A DNA stretch of 64,000 bases from QYQD01 sp040755415 (GCA_040755415.1 JBFMAZ010000022.1:62001-126000); one strand, 5' to 3'. Numbered from the stretch's first letter, positions 45,067 to 53,563 are shown. Notes: generated by a model from the letters alone, not told the origin. Program-made: numbers and translations.

Positions 45067-46239
45067 CTAATCTTGGACGCCTATCATCCAGATACCGCTG
45101 TAACCCATAGGCTGAAACTTCTTATCAAATTCCCTGAGATCCGTCTCCGGATCTAAGTTCTTGAATTCATCGGGGTGTAACCACTTGGCAACAGTCTGTA
45201 TTACGGCGAAGGTGTAAATATTGTTGTAGATAAGATAAGACGAATCGAAAATGCCATAGACTCTGCCATTTTTCACCGCATTGAGAGTGTTCCAGCCCGG
45301 CCTTTCTGTAACAGCCTTTAGGAAAAGCCGCATCGAACTTTCAGGGGTCTCATGGATGCCAGACTTCATGGAACTATGAGTCTCACACCAGGACCCGCCG
45401 AATGAAGATATTATTATGAAATCCGGGTTTATTTTTAGCAGATATTCAGGGGCTATCGCGCCCCGTTCTTTTATAATGTCTTCAGCGATGTTTATGCCCC
45501 CTGCCTTGGCCACTATGACGCCCCACCCAGCATAACCACAGGTCCAGCCATATTGAGAAGACCTCTTCGAGATGCCTTCCAGGTAACCCTTGGGCTTGGG
45601 CTTTTTAATTTTTTGTAAGCGGCTAACTACCTCGTCAACCCGCTTTTGATAAAAATCCGCAATTTCCTGCGCTCTCTTTTCTTTACCCAGTAAAGCGCCC
45701 AGCAATAATGTGCTTGGTATAGTGTTTTCAAATGGTTTTTTCCAGTAGTCTACGATAACTGTTGGAATTCCCGCCTGCTCCATTCTGGCTATGTCCTCTG
45801 CTATACCCTCATATTTATCTATCAGCATCCACAGAGGAAATATGACCACGTCAGGCTTGAGCGAGATAACCTTTTCCACGCTAAAGGTACCCTTTGCATG
45901 GCTGCCCACATCCGGTATGGCCTCTACTATCCCAGGATTTTTTTGTTTGTACTCTTTGTAGATATTCTGATCACTCATAGGGGTTATCTTTCCCCACCCT
46001 GCTATTTTTTCCAGAAAGCCCTCACCCGCTACGGCAGCAAATGTGGGGAGATGTCTGTCGAAGCATAGGACCACCTTCTTAACTGGCACGTTCACCGACA
46101 CCTGTCGCCCGGCCATATCCGTGACCGTAATCCGATTCGGCGACGGCATCTTATCTTCTGTATCACAGCCTCCCACCAGCATTGCTATCAAGGCCGTGAC
46201 CAGAACGATTGAGACCAATTTTACTTTTCCAGTTCGCAT
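45067..46239 (-). CDS. Substrate-binding lipoprotein of a metal-chelate ABC importer (FecB/BtuF type)
   Basis: A 390-aa lipoprotein. A basic start (MRTGKVK), a hydrophobic stretch and the lipobox LVGGC (Cys25) direct lipid attachment. The mature part has the class III binding-protein fold: TVTDMAGRQVSVNVPVKKVV, VISLKPDVVIFPLW, a long central helix (HVDEVVSRLQKIKK-like region) and WNTLNAVKNGRVYGI. The frame opens at a TTG six codons earlier, but the ATG at 46239 gives a normal signal. In an outer-membrane organism it would deliver ligand taken up through the TonB receptor encoded upstream. It is followed closely by the permease gene. Confidence 0.87.
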   Translation of the reverse strand: MRTGKVKLVSIVLVTALIAMLVGGCDTEDKMPSPNRITVTDMAGRQVSVNVPVKKVVLCFDRHLPTFAAVAGEGFLEKIAGWGKITPMSDQNIYKEYKQKNPGIVEAIPDVGSHAKGTFSVEKVISLKPDVVIFPLWMLIDKYEGIAEDIARMEQAGIPTVIVDYWKKPFENTIPSTLLLGALLGKEKRAQEIADFYQKRVDEVVSRLQKIKKPKPKGYLEGISKRSSQYGWTCGYAGWGVIVAKAGGINIAEDIIKERGAIAPEYLLKINPDFIIISSFGGSWCETHSSMKSGIHETPESSMRLFLKAVTERPGWNTLNAVKNGRVYGIFDSSYLIYNNIYTFAVIQTVAKWLHPDEFKNLDPETDLREFDKKFQPMGYSGIWMIGVQD

Positions 46240-46278
46240 AATTATTGATTCTGACAAAAATAATGTCTTATTTGTTTT

Positions 46279-46405
46279 GTCATGCCTGCGAAGGCAGGCA
46301 TCCAGAACCAGCGATTTTACTGGATTCCCGCTGGCCCCGTACTTGATACGGGGTTACCCCGTGGGTTCCTGCTTTCGCAGGAATGACACACGGGGCGGGA
46401 ATGAC
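46279..46405. repeat. Cluster of REP-like hairpins
   Basis: GTCATGCCTGCGAAGGCAGGCA, without its last bases, is one hairpin; GCCCCGTACTTGATACGGGG is a second; CCTGCTTTCGCAGG is a third, followed by GAATGAC words. The GGATTC/GAATGAC words are shared with family A. It separates the radical SAM gene from the importer genes. Confidence 0.65.
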
Positions 46406-46510
46406 AGAAAAAACTCTAATGCGGACATTGTTTATGCAGCTTTCAATAGTCCCTAAGAAGGGGAAAAATGAGCATATGCCCCCCGAATTCCCTTCACCAA
46501 TAAGGAACGG

Positions 46511-47560
46511 CTATAACTTCATCAATCCTCCTATTTCTTCTAAATGGGTCAAGACCCACCTGTGAGGCCAGGGGCAACCTTTGCATTGGTCAGTTGCTTT
46601 CTTGTTACGATTGATGAAGGCCCGATAGTCTTCAATAGATTTGAGCTCAAAGATGTGAGTCGACGAAGCCACTCCAGTGGTACAACTCTCGATCAGCCCA
46701 TCGTTTAATACGGCCAAGTAATAAATGCCACCTTCGCAGCTATGGGGAGATGAACCGCCCGTGTACATCTGATAAACGCCTGCGGGAGTGCACACGCCCA
46801 TCTTTGGTTTTAACTGGGTGAAGAAACAATCTTCGTTACCGAGTAAATATCCTTCTGATTTCATTGCCCACAATTTCTCGAACGTTCGCTCAACTTCAAA
46901 TAAATCTTCTTCACCAAGCGCAAGCTCTTCTGTATAGCTGTGGTTCACCACCCCCCTAACCATCAGCGAAAATCGGATCGGTATGCCAAGTTCAGAAAAT
47001 CGACGAAGCATCTCCGGTAGTATGGTTAAGTTATATTTTGTAACCACAGCAGCTACACTGGTTTTAAATCTGAATTTCGAATTAACGATGTATTGCAGGA
47101 TACGCTCTAACTCCGCTGTTAAACTCTTGCCGAATTTGGGATGTCTATCGTTATCCAAAGTATCAATAGAAAAGCCGAGGCTATCCAATCCCGCCTCATC
47201 CAAGGCGTGCAGAAATTTTTCATTAAGACATCGCCCATTCGTCAAAATCGAAACGATCGTATCACGCGCGGAAATGTAATCAACCACATCTAACACGTAG
47301 GGCGAGAGTAAAGGCTCACCGCCGACCAGACTAATCATTCGATTCCCCAGCACATAAGCAATATCCGCCACGCGTTTCCATTCTTCAAGCCCCATGTCAT
47401 TGTTGGTAAGCGATTTTTTTTGAGCACAGTAAGTGCAGCTCAGGTTACACGCCCCCGTAAGGAATAGACATGTTTGATAAGGATGTATATCCCCAGCGAT
47501 TGCCCGCTCTAGGCTTGATAGATAGGCTTTTTGCTTTGCCATGCGATTGTGCTTGTACAT
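46511..47560 (-). CDS. Radical SAM protein with SPASM-like C-terminal cysteines
   Basis: A 349-aa enzyme. The SAM-binding [4Fe-4S] motif is TGACNLSCTYCAQKK (Cys38, Cys42, Cys45), followed by the glycine-rich SLVGGEPLLSPYVLDVV. The C-terminal third holds further cysteines (VCTPAGVYQMYTG, SCEGGIYY, ESCTTG, QCKGCPWPHRW), a pattern that suggests one or two auxiliary clusters. Substrate is unknown. Radical SAM proteins with such tails modify peptides, tetrapyrroles or lipids. The gene lies between the TonB receptor and the binding-protein genes on the same strand, so it probably modifies or processes the imported compound, or builds a chelator. An internal ATG (codon 7) is an alternative start. 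Confidence 0.85.
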   Translation of the reverse strand: MYKHNRMAKQKAYLSSLERAIAGDIHPYQTCLFLTGACNLSCTYCAQKKSLTNNDMGLEEWKRVADIAYVLGNRMISLVGGEPLLSPYVLDVVDYISARDTIVSILTNGRCLNEKFLHALDEAGLDSLGFSIDTLDNDRHPKFGKSLTAELERILQYIVNSKFRFKTSVAAVVTKYNLTILPEMLRRFSELGIPIRFSLMVRGVVNHSYTEELALGEEDLFEVERTFEKLWAMKSEGYLLGNEDCFFTQLKPKMGVCTPAGVYQMYTGGSSPHSCEGGIYYLAVLNDGLIESCTTGVASSTHIFELKSIEDYRAFINRNKKATDQCKGCPWPHRWVLTHLEEIGGLMKL

Positions 47561-47668
47561 ATGAATATTGTCCCTTTTTGCAATGTTTTTTTAATTCTCT
47601 GGTTCATATGAGATTTTTGATTCGATTAATGGAGTCATGTGTTTCGCTTCCCACTTTTCTCTTTATAA

Positions 47669-49939
47669 TTAATAAGTTAAAGTTAACTCACAAAACCATG
47701 ACCTGCCGGGCGCCTTGTCCGAATAGAAGTAATCCTCGTCAAAGATATTGTCCACAGAAAAGGAGAGTGTCGCAAATTTCGTAATATTGTAAGAGACTTT
47801 TGCATCTGCAACAAAATATGGGTCGTATGAACCATAGACACCATCTACTTCGTCACTGTTGTCATCATTTTTATAAATTTTACTAACGTATCTACCAACA
47901 ATGCTGGCAGAAAAGGGGCCTTTGGATAGGTCAGCACCGATGTTGAACATCTTTTCGGGAACCATTGTCAGGTTTTTTCCTACAATTTCCGGCTTTGCTG
48001 AATTTTCCGTTACCTCTGAATCGGTATAAGTGAAGTTTGCAAAAAGTCTGAGCCAATTTCCAATGCCCTGCTCAACTTCAAGTTCTATACCTTTACATTT
48101 AGCCTTACCTACATTTGAATATTGGTAAAGGGTAGGTGTAGTCAGTGCCATATAGATGAGGTCCTTCATATAATTCTCAAAATATGTGGCCGTTATCTTC
48201 GCCCCTTTCCATAATGCCTGTTCAGCGCCTATATCCCATGACGTCATGGTCTCTGGCTCCAAATCGGGATTTCCTTCATTAGTGATTCCCGTCGGTCCAG
48301 TCCATTTCATATAAAGGTCAACAATTGTCGGGGCGTTGAAAGCCTTTCCTGCGGATGCCCTAATGGTTGTCTTTTCAAATGGTTTATATACAACGGCAGC
48401 CTTTGGGCTAAAGGATGATTTATCTCTCGATTCATAACTGATATCAGAGACACCTAACTGAAAGATATACCCATCGTATGTTTCCCACCAATCCTGTCTG
48501 AAACCAATATATGCGGTCAGGTTATCAAGAATCATTATCTCGTCCTGGACAAATAAGGAATATGCCCTGTCCTTACCACTTGATTTCTGGAAAAGGGTGG
48601 TCTTTGTGTCCTCATCTTGCCAGTCAGTACGTAAAGAGTTTTCGTTTGATGCTCTATTACGTGTGAAGGAGCCTCCAAAAGTAAGGAGGTGTCTCTCAAA
48701 TAGAGGGACTGTAAATACTAATTCAGAACTAAATAAGTTGTCTGATGGGTGCCACCATTCTGCTCCAGGTCCACCAGAACGTGTTGAGCTGCTGGTTGGA
48801 ATTCCTGATCCGTAAGTCGCATTAACATAACTAAGGGAGAGTTTTGTTTTGACTGTAGATATCTCTGTTTCGTAGCTTATATTATACGCATCCTGTTCTC
48901 GACGAAAGTCATGCCAGGTGAGAAAGGAATTTTCACCTACAGTTCCATATGACCAGACAGGATTACCTGCCGCATCTTCCAGGTAAGTATGGGGATCATC
49001 CCAGCGCTCCCCCCAACGGTTTTTATGATACACAAATTTGATTTTTGAAGTCTTAGAAAAGTCATATCCTGCCTTGAGGGTTATATTGTCATCCCAATAT
49101 ACATTGTCCCCTGCGTCGCCAATCAAATACCTGGTGTTACCCATCGTGTCTGTTGTGGAAGACCAGCCTGAAATTCCTGCTGTTGGCTGGGCGCTCTGGA
49201 CATTATAGACTGTGGGAAAACCATTTGTATCCTTTCTCCCATAGCTCAGAAAAATACTCAGTTTATCCTTAAATTTATCGCCATAGGATAAATAGAATCT
49301 CCTTAAATCATCCGATGCCTCACCTCTCTCCCAGCTTGAACCATAGCCACTTTTTATAATAAATTCCCTTTTTCCAGGCATCTTTGTTATAATGTTTACA
49401 ACACCTCCCATTGCGTGATTACCGTAAAGACTTGAAAAGGGCCCCTTGGCAACCTCAATCCTATCTATTTCCTCTGGGGCTAATCCCGAAATTCCAGGTA
49501 AGTTTCCAACCATGGGGTCATTAAGGGTTATGTTATCCATTATAACCAATGTCCTTCCTCGACCAAAGGGGACTCCCCTTAAAGTAATCTGGGGATTTCT
49601 ATCTTGGACGCCTTTGGCGCGAATGAGAAACACTCCCGGAAGCGTGTTCAGTCCCTGATCAACAGTCTGGATATTTCTTTTTTCTATATCTTTATCTGTA
49701 ACAACAGAGATACTGCCAGGAGCTGTCGCTGCCTCCTTTTCCGTCCTTGTTGCAGTTACAATGATATCTTCCAATACAACAAGTTTCTCCTTTTTAGCGG
49801 ATTCTACCTGGTTATCCTTTGCCTCTGCAGTTTTTTCTTCCTTAGGCCCTTCTGTGTCTTGGGCAAGACTAATTTGAGTTAAACCAAAGAAGACCGTAAA
49901 TACCGAAATAATAAATAATCTAACCATTCCCTTATCCAC
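47669..49939 (-). CDS. TonB-dependent outer-membrane receptor
   Basis: A 756-aa receptor when started at the GTG at 49939, which has GGGGAGG five bases upstream. A signal peptide follows at once (MVRLFIISVFTVFFGLTQIS then LAQ). The frame continues upstream to 50038, but that part lacks signal character. After an acidic linker comes the TonB box region (VLEDIIVTATRTEKEA), the plug domain (VDQGLNTLPGVFLIRAKGVQ, RGVPFGRGRTLVIMDNITLN, RIEVAKGPFSSLYGNHAMGG, VVNIITK) and a 22-strand-type barrel ending in an aromatic (WFCELTLTY), as required for outer-membrane insertion. Ligand class is likely a siderophore, cobalamin or other metal complex. It lies 70 bases after the DCCP-type gene. Confidence 0.9.
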   Translation of the reverse strand: MDKGMVRLFIISVFTVFFGLTQISLAQDTEGPKEEKTAEAKDNQVESAKKEKLVVLEDIIVTATRTEKEAATAPGSISVVTDKDIEKRNIQTVDQGLNTLPGVFLIRAKGVQDRNPQITLRGVPFGRGRTLVIMDNITLNDPMVGNLPGISGLAPEEIDRIEVAKGPFSSLYGNHAMGGVVNIITKMPGKREFIIKSGYGSSWERGEASDDLRRFYLSYGDKFKDKLSIFLSYGRKDTNGFPTVYNVQSAQPTAGISGWSSTTDTMGNTRYLIGDAGDNVYWDDNITLKAGYDFSKTSKIKFVYHKNRWGERWDDPHTYLEDAAGNPVWSYGTVGENSFLTWHDFRREQDAYNISYETEISTVKTKLSLSYVNATYGSGIPTSSSTRSGGPGAEWWHPSDNLFSSELVFTVPLFERHLLTFGGSFTRNRASNENSLRTDWQDEDTKTTLFQKSSGKDRAYSLFVQDEIMILDNLTAYIGFRQDWWETYDGYIFQLGVSDISYESRDKSSFSPKAAVVYKPFEKTTIRASAGKAFNAPTIVDLYMKWTGPTGITNEGNPDLEPETMTSWDIGAEQALWKGAKITATYFENYMKDLIYMALTTPTLYQYSNVGKAKCKGIELEVEQGIGNWLRLFANFTYTDSEVTENSAKPEIVGKNLTMVPEKMFNIGADLSKGPFSASIVGRYVSKIYKNDDNSDEVDGVYGSYDPYFVADAKVSYNITKFATLSFSVDNIFDEDYFYSDKAPGRSWFCELTLTY

Positions 49940-50009
49940 CTTAACCTCCCCTTCTGCAATTGATATCCGCTCGACCATGCGTTTTCCTTGTCCGTCAGCA
50001 TAGGCTTTC

Positions 50010-51203
50010 CTAACTCTGTGCGCATCTATCAGAGACATGCCTTCTCCCCATGGTCATCTGTTCTATAAATCCCTCCACTCGGACCCTGAGCTGCCCCACG
50101 TCGGATTTGGAAAAGTCTGTAACTACATGGAGAAAGGGAAGCCCATGCTTCCCTTTGACCAGCTCGGAAACTCTATATGACTCGATATTAAACGTATGGC
50201 AGAACTGCCAGGTCAGATCGATTACACCCTGGATCCGGTACTCTGATATCAGTCGGTCTATTTGTTCAAAGCGGGAGGTATTAGGCGTCATGCATGAACA
50301 GGTGACCCGAAGATACCTTTCGGCCAGGGCTTGAATGGGATCTTCTGCTTCCTCATCCGCAAGATCGTCGAAGCGTGTTACCCCGCCGCATCCCTCCTGG
50401 CACACGACTACCCCGCCGCATTCCTCAACCAATTTCAGCACCTTATCACACCCGAGACTGTTTCCCAGACCGGTCCACAATATCCGTGGCCGGGCGGGGG
50501 AGCAGGCGAATTCCTTGTCCCTTATCCGTCGCTTCAGTTCAGCGAGCAGTCTAGTGAGATTTGAAACATACTCCTCGCGGTCAACGGTGTAACCGAATTT
50601 GGTGCTTGAACCCACGAGGTCCCTGCCCATAATCGGTACGGGGTGGTGTTTTCGGCAGGCGTGGATCTCTTTGAGAAGCCGGCGTTCCTTGTTGATCTGT
50701 TTGATGGCCTTCCGCAGATCCTCGTTTGAGATCATGACGCCCAATTGCCCTTCGAGAAAGACTTTCAATTTCCGCATTTCGGCTATCCAGTGTATGAGAG
50801 CATCCCTTTCGTCCGGCTTTTGCGGGAGGTCCATAACGTGTATCGGTTTTTCGCGCGCCAGGAGCTCGTACATCTTTTTCCGGCCGTCGCAGGTCGTTTC
50901 CCCCACTATGCAATCCGCAAGCGGAAATATGGGGCAGGTATTTGAGACGGACCGGCCATATGTGGCCTTGACCATCGGGCACTGATCTGCAGGGAGCACC
51001 TTTTCCGCGGCAGCAATGGGCTCTCCCGTTGTGCCGCAGAGACCTACCGGTATGGCACCCGCGGCCAGCGCCATCTCAATTGGGAAATAGGAGCACATGA
51101 ACCCTACCACCTTTTTGCCTTCATCTTTCGCCATCTCCAGTTTCAGGGCGAGTTCGGTCCTTACCTCACCAATAGTCTCTTTCGGCTTCAAATCCATGAC
51201 CAT
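50010..51203 (-). CDS. Double-cubane cluster protein (DCCP)-type 2-hydroxyacyl-CoA dehydratase-like reductase
   Basis: A 397-aa protein of the 2-hydroxyglutaryl-CoA dehydratase D family. From memory it resembles E. coli YjiM closely in order of motifs: GFMCSYFPIEMALAAGAIPV, QCPMVKATYGRSVSNTCPIF, VGETTCDGRKKMYELLAREK, PIHVMDLPQKPDERDA, RVTCSCMTPN, and LTWQFCHTFNIES. The single-subunit form with this cysteine set is the one shown elsewhere to hold an [8Fe-9S] double-cubane cluster and to reduce small molecules at very low potential. The substrate here is unknown. The ORF overlaps the activator gene by 16 bases. ATG 51203 or 51197 can serve as start. Confidence 0.85.
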   Translation of the reverse strand: MVMDLKPKETIGEVRTELALKLEMAKDEGKKVVGFMCSYFPIEMALAAGAIPVGLCGTTGEPIAAAEKVLPADQCPMVKATYGRSVSNTCPIFPLADCIVGETTCDGRKKMYELLAREKPIHVMDLPQKPDERDALIHWIAEMRKLKVFLEGQLGVMISNEDLRKAIKQINKERRLLKEIHACRKHHPVPIMGRDLVGSSTKFGYTVDREEYVSNLTRLLAELKRRIRDKEFACSPARPRILWTGLGNSLGCDKVLKLVEECGGVVVCQEGCGGVTRFDDLADEEAEDPIQALAERYLRVTCSCMTPNTSRFEQIDRLISEYRIQGVIDLTWQFCHTFNIESYRVSELVKGKHGLPFLHVVTDFSKSDVGQLRVRVEGFIEQMTMGRRHVSDRCAQS

Positions 51204-51997
51204 CCTCTCCCCTCGTATTCTTCTTTCGCCACGATGGCCGCACCAAGAGCGCCCATAAGCTGCGGATCTATATCCATCTGCGCAAAACGAATACCGAGAG
51301 CGTCCTCCAGCGCCTTGCGAAGTCCCACGTTCTTGGCCACGCCACCTGCAAAAACCACCTCCGGTTGTATGCCCACGCGTGCAGCCATATTGCTTACGCG
51401 CCTGGCTATTGCGAGATGAAGGCCTGCGGTGATATTTTGCTTGGTCTCTCCCTGTGCGAGAAGCGAAATGACCTCGGACTCGGCAAAAACAGTGCAGGTG
51501 CTGTTTATCAGGCTTGGCCTTCCCGACTGGAGAAAAAACTCTCCGAGCTCATCCAATTCGAGTTCGAGCGCTCTGGCCATGACTTCTAAAAAGCGTCCGG
51601 TCCCGGCCGCACATTTATCGTTCATTACAAAATCATAGACACGGCCAGACTCGTCCAGTCTAATTACCTTGCTGTCCTGCCCTCCGATGTCAATTACCGT
51701 TCTGGTTTCGGAATGTAGATGATAAGCCCCTTTTCCGTGACACGTAATCTCAGTGACAGTCCGGTGCGCAAACGGAAGGGCAATCCGGCCATATCCCGTG
51801 CCGACGATAAATGCTATATCTTCGGGCCGGCAAGCTGCCAGCAGGAGCGCCTGTTCAAACACTTTCTTTCCTGCCTGTTGCGGATCGGCGCCCGTGGCAA
51901 TAGTGCTTTTCGCAACTATACGGCCGCGATCAACCAGCACTGCTTTGGCAGCAAGCGACCCCACATCTATGCCTGCGAAAATAGACAGATGATGCAT
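51188..51997 (-). CDS. ATP-dependent activator of the 2-hydroxyacyl-CoA dehydratase/DCCP family
   Basis: A 269-aa ASKHA-fold ATPase (BcrD/FldI/HgdC/YjiL family). It has the N-terminal phosphate motif IFAGIDVGSLAAKAVLVD, TVIDIGGQDSKVIRLDES, and two cysteine motifs, NDKCAAGTGRFLEVMA and NSTCTVFAESEVISLL, which in the homodimer hold one bridging [4Fe-4S] cluster. It injects an electron into the partner reductase with ATP hydrolysis. GGAGG lies nine bases before the ATG. It is the first gene of the minus-strand cluster running to 43183. A structured element lies about 190 bases upstream of its start. Confidence 0.9.
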   Translation of the reverse strand: MHHLSIFAGIDVGSLAAKAVLVDRGRIVAKSTIATGADPQQAGKKVFEQALLLAACRPEDIAFIVGTGYGRIALPFAHRTVTEITCHGKGAYHLHSETRTVIDIGGQDSKVIRLDESGRVYDFVMNDKCAAGTGRFLEVMARALELELDELGEFFLQSGRPSLINSTCTVFAESEVISLLAQGETKQNITAGLHLAIARRVSNMAARVGIQPEVVFAGGVAKNVGLRKALEDALGIRFAQMDIDPQLMGALGAAIVAKEEYEGRGWSWI

Positions 51998-52187
51998 CGC
52001 ACTCCTCCCAGTGCAACTGCCGCTGAGTTCCTTAAAATTCTGTTGAACTTCGTGTGCTTCCTGATGAAATCATTTGATTGCGGCTATATTGCGTTGTCTC
52101 ACGAGTGAAACCCGTTTCGAATATCACACGAAAGCGGTTTCCCGGAGCCTCAAATTCACAGGCGGATATGAATCATATTGATTTAAA

Positions 52188-52345
52188 AAGGGAATTTAGG
52201 TAGGATAGGGGGCATGCGAAAAAGGGAATTCTCCCTCTTCGCATGCCAGGGTGGGCTACCAGTCGTTAACTTGGCCGGTTTCGCTGGTAGCCGCCCGCCT
52301 AAACTTCCCTTAGATTCTGTCTGGCTTTGCCAACGTGAATCGCTT
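52188..52345 (+). ncRNA. Candidate structured RNA (three-way junction plus 3' hairpin), HEARO/omega-RNA-like or riboswitch-like
   Basis: A long closing stem pairs AAGGGAATTTAGG (52188-52200) with CCTAAACTTCCCTT (52298-52311). Inside are two hairpins: GGCATGCGAA/TTCGCATGCC (52211-52220 with 52238-52247, extended by AGGGA/TCCCT), and GGCTACCAG/CTGGTAGCC (52254-52262 with 52284-52292, extended by GGGT/GCCC with a bulged G). On the plus strand a further hairpin follows (GATTC/GAATC at 52313-52341 with TGGC/GCCA inside). The strand is uncertain. Read on the minus strand the closing stem is followed by TTTTT and the element lies in the leader of the activator gene. The layout reminded me of HEARO/omega-RNAs of IscB, but no iscB gene is present, and this is not verified. 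Confidence 0.4.
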
Positions 52346-52538
52346 ATTATCCCAATACAACCTATGTGTCAAATCGGAAATATCGATAGAGCTTTATGCT
52401 TAGATCGGTTATCCTTTGACTCGGGCTATTCCACGTTGCGTCCTTGACCTAACCTTCATAACTTCGCAATAGAATCAGACTTGACGGGGTGCACTGGCGC
52501 AGACTGAAGCCTGCGGCTACAGCCATGTAGGGTGGGCT

Positions 52539-52625
52539 GAACTGATCCTGGAGACAGATAAGTACAATGTAAAGACCTGCCTGGGAAAAATCCTGGCCTA
52601 CCTGAAGGAAGAATTGATAATATGA
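52539..52625 (+). pseudogene. Remnant of a second cysC (last 28 codons)
   Basis: The reading frame ELILETDKYNVKTCLGKILA continues YLKEELII and stops. It is nearly the same as the end of the intact APS kinase at 41400-41984 (ELILETDKYDVKTCLEKILT...). No upstream part of the gene remains: the 19-base word AGCCATGTAGGGTGGGCTG abuts it directly. It is therefore a breakpoint fragment of a duplication. Confidence 0.85.
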
Positions 52626-52635
52626 CCGCCTTTCC

Positions 52636-52708
52636 CTTTACTTTTCTTACCATTGTCATTAATAATGCGGAGAAAGAAACGATAGCAAGGCGGGATTATT
52701 GCAGTATG
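52636..52708. repeat. Duplicated spacer, locus 2, left half
   Basis: CTTTACTTTTCTTACC...AATAATGCGGAGAAAGAAACG...GGCGGGATTATTGCAGTATG matches 42802-42886. The match stops at GCAGTATG and resumes at 53410 (GCAGCATGG), leaving the toxin-antitoxin pair in between. Confidence 0.75.
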
Positions 52709-52797
52709 ACAGTCTCCGGATAAAAACCAAATAGGTTATTTTTCTGTACAATACATGTTAAGCGTAGAATTCAAACCATATAAGAGATATAATAAAA

Positions 52798-53067
52798 ATG
52801 CAATTTGAATGGGACTCGAAGAAGGCCAAGCAGAATCTAACAAAGCATGGAGTTTCTTTTGATGAAGCGGTGACGGCATTCTATGATCCTCTATCGGCTA
52901 CCTTTGATGACCCCGATCATTCAGAAAACGAGAAACGTTATATAACTATAGGCTTCTCCTCTAAAGGACGGCTGCTTGTCGTTGCACATGCAGAGAGAGG
53001 AGGGAATATACGCATAATTAGCGCAAGATGTGCAACCGCGCATGAGAGGAAAAAACATGAAGGATAA
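52798..53067 (+). CDS. brnT: BrnT-type toxin
   Basis: An 89-aa protein of the BrnT (DUF497) ribonuclease toxin family, with FEWDSKKAKQNLTKHGVSFD, EAVTAFYDPLSATFDDPDHS, RYITIGFSSKGRLLVVAHAE and the final IRIISARCATAHERKKHE. BrnT has a RelE-like fold and stops translation. A TATAAT box (52788-52793) lies only five bases before the ATG, so the transcript may be leaderless or start from another promoter. The antitoxin gene overlaps its 3' end by 11 bases. Confidence 0.88.
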   Translation: MQFEWDSKKAKQNLTKHGVSFDEAVTAFYDPLSATFDDPDHSENEKRYITIGFSSKGRLLVVAHAERGGNIRIISARCATAHERKKHEG

Positions 53068-53323
53068 AAGAAGAGTACAAGGCAGTGATGAGTTACGTCC
53101 CGAGTACGATTTTGACTATTCAAAAGCCGTTCGCGGGAAGTATTACCGACGATTGCTTGAGGAAGGGTCGAACGTGGCCGTACTTGATCCGGACATAGCC
53201 AAAGCCTTCCATGATTCCGCATCGGTGAATGAGGCCTTGAGATCACTATTAGAACTGACCCGTTCCACGAAGCGCTTAACAAGTCGCTCAACCGGACGCG
53301 CAAAAAAACTGCGCACCGGTTAG
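53057..53323 (+). CDS. BrnA-like antitoxin
   Basis: An 88-aa protein with DELRPEYDFDYSKAVRGKYY near the N-terminus and VLDPDIAKAFHDSASVNEAL followed by RSLLELTR at the C-terminus. The second part is the ribbon-helix-helix-like DNA-binding region of BrnA-type antitoxins. The ATG at 53057 with GAGAGG eight bases upstream is chosen over an earlier in-frame ATG at 53030. With brnT it forms a two-gene toxin-antitoxin module inserted in a duplicated spacer. Confidence 0.82.
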   Translation: MKDKRRVQGSDELRPEYDFDYSKAVRGKYYRRLLEEGSNVAVLDPDIAKAFHDSASVNEALRSLLELTRSTKRLTSRSTGRAKKLRTG

Positions 53324-53409
53324 CTTCATGTTGGACGTCAGATTATGCACTATAACTCGAAGTATTCGTTCAGCAGTTCCCCATATCGTTAAAAGGTTCG
53401 TTTACTGCC

Positions 53410-53485
53410 GCAGCATGGAGGGATGCTATAGAATTCATTTCCTCCTGTCAAACATTTTGCAACGTAAGAAACAACGTCCCTATCG
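53410..53485. repeat. Duplicated spacer, locus 2, right half
   Basis: GCAGCATGGAGGGATGCTAT...CATTTTGCAACGTAAGAA matches 42874-42935, including the left end of the family D element. It is the continuation of the left half at 52636-52708 after the brnT-brnA module. Confidence 0.75.
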
Positions 53486-53563
53486 GTCGTGCTCCCATTA
53501 TTTAGGCTAGCCGTGACTTGCGGATGAACAACAAAAAAACAATTCAAAATTAAAAGGATAGTC

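Larger units (their letters stand above)
51998..52797. other. Long non-coding stretch: structured element, cysC remnant and spacer repeats
   Basis: No intact gene is seen in these 800 bases. They hold the structured element (52188-52345), a 19-base word shared with two other places (52521-52539), the cysC remnant (52539-52625) and half of the duplicated spacer (52636-52708). The bases 51998-52187 form the leader of the activator gene and contain a GTTTCAC/GTGAGAC hairpin on the minus strand. Confidence 0.65.

Noticed and set aside
49940..50038. N-terminal extension of the TonB receptor
   Set aside because: It overlaps the DCCP-type gene and would bury the signal peptide; the GTG at 49939 has a strong ribosome-binding site.
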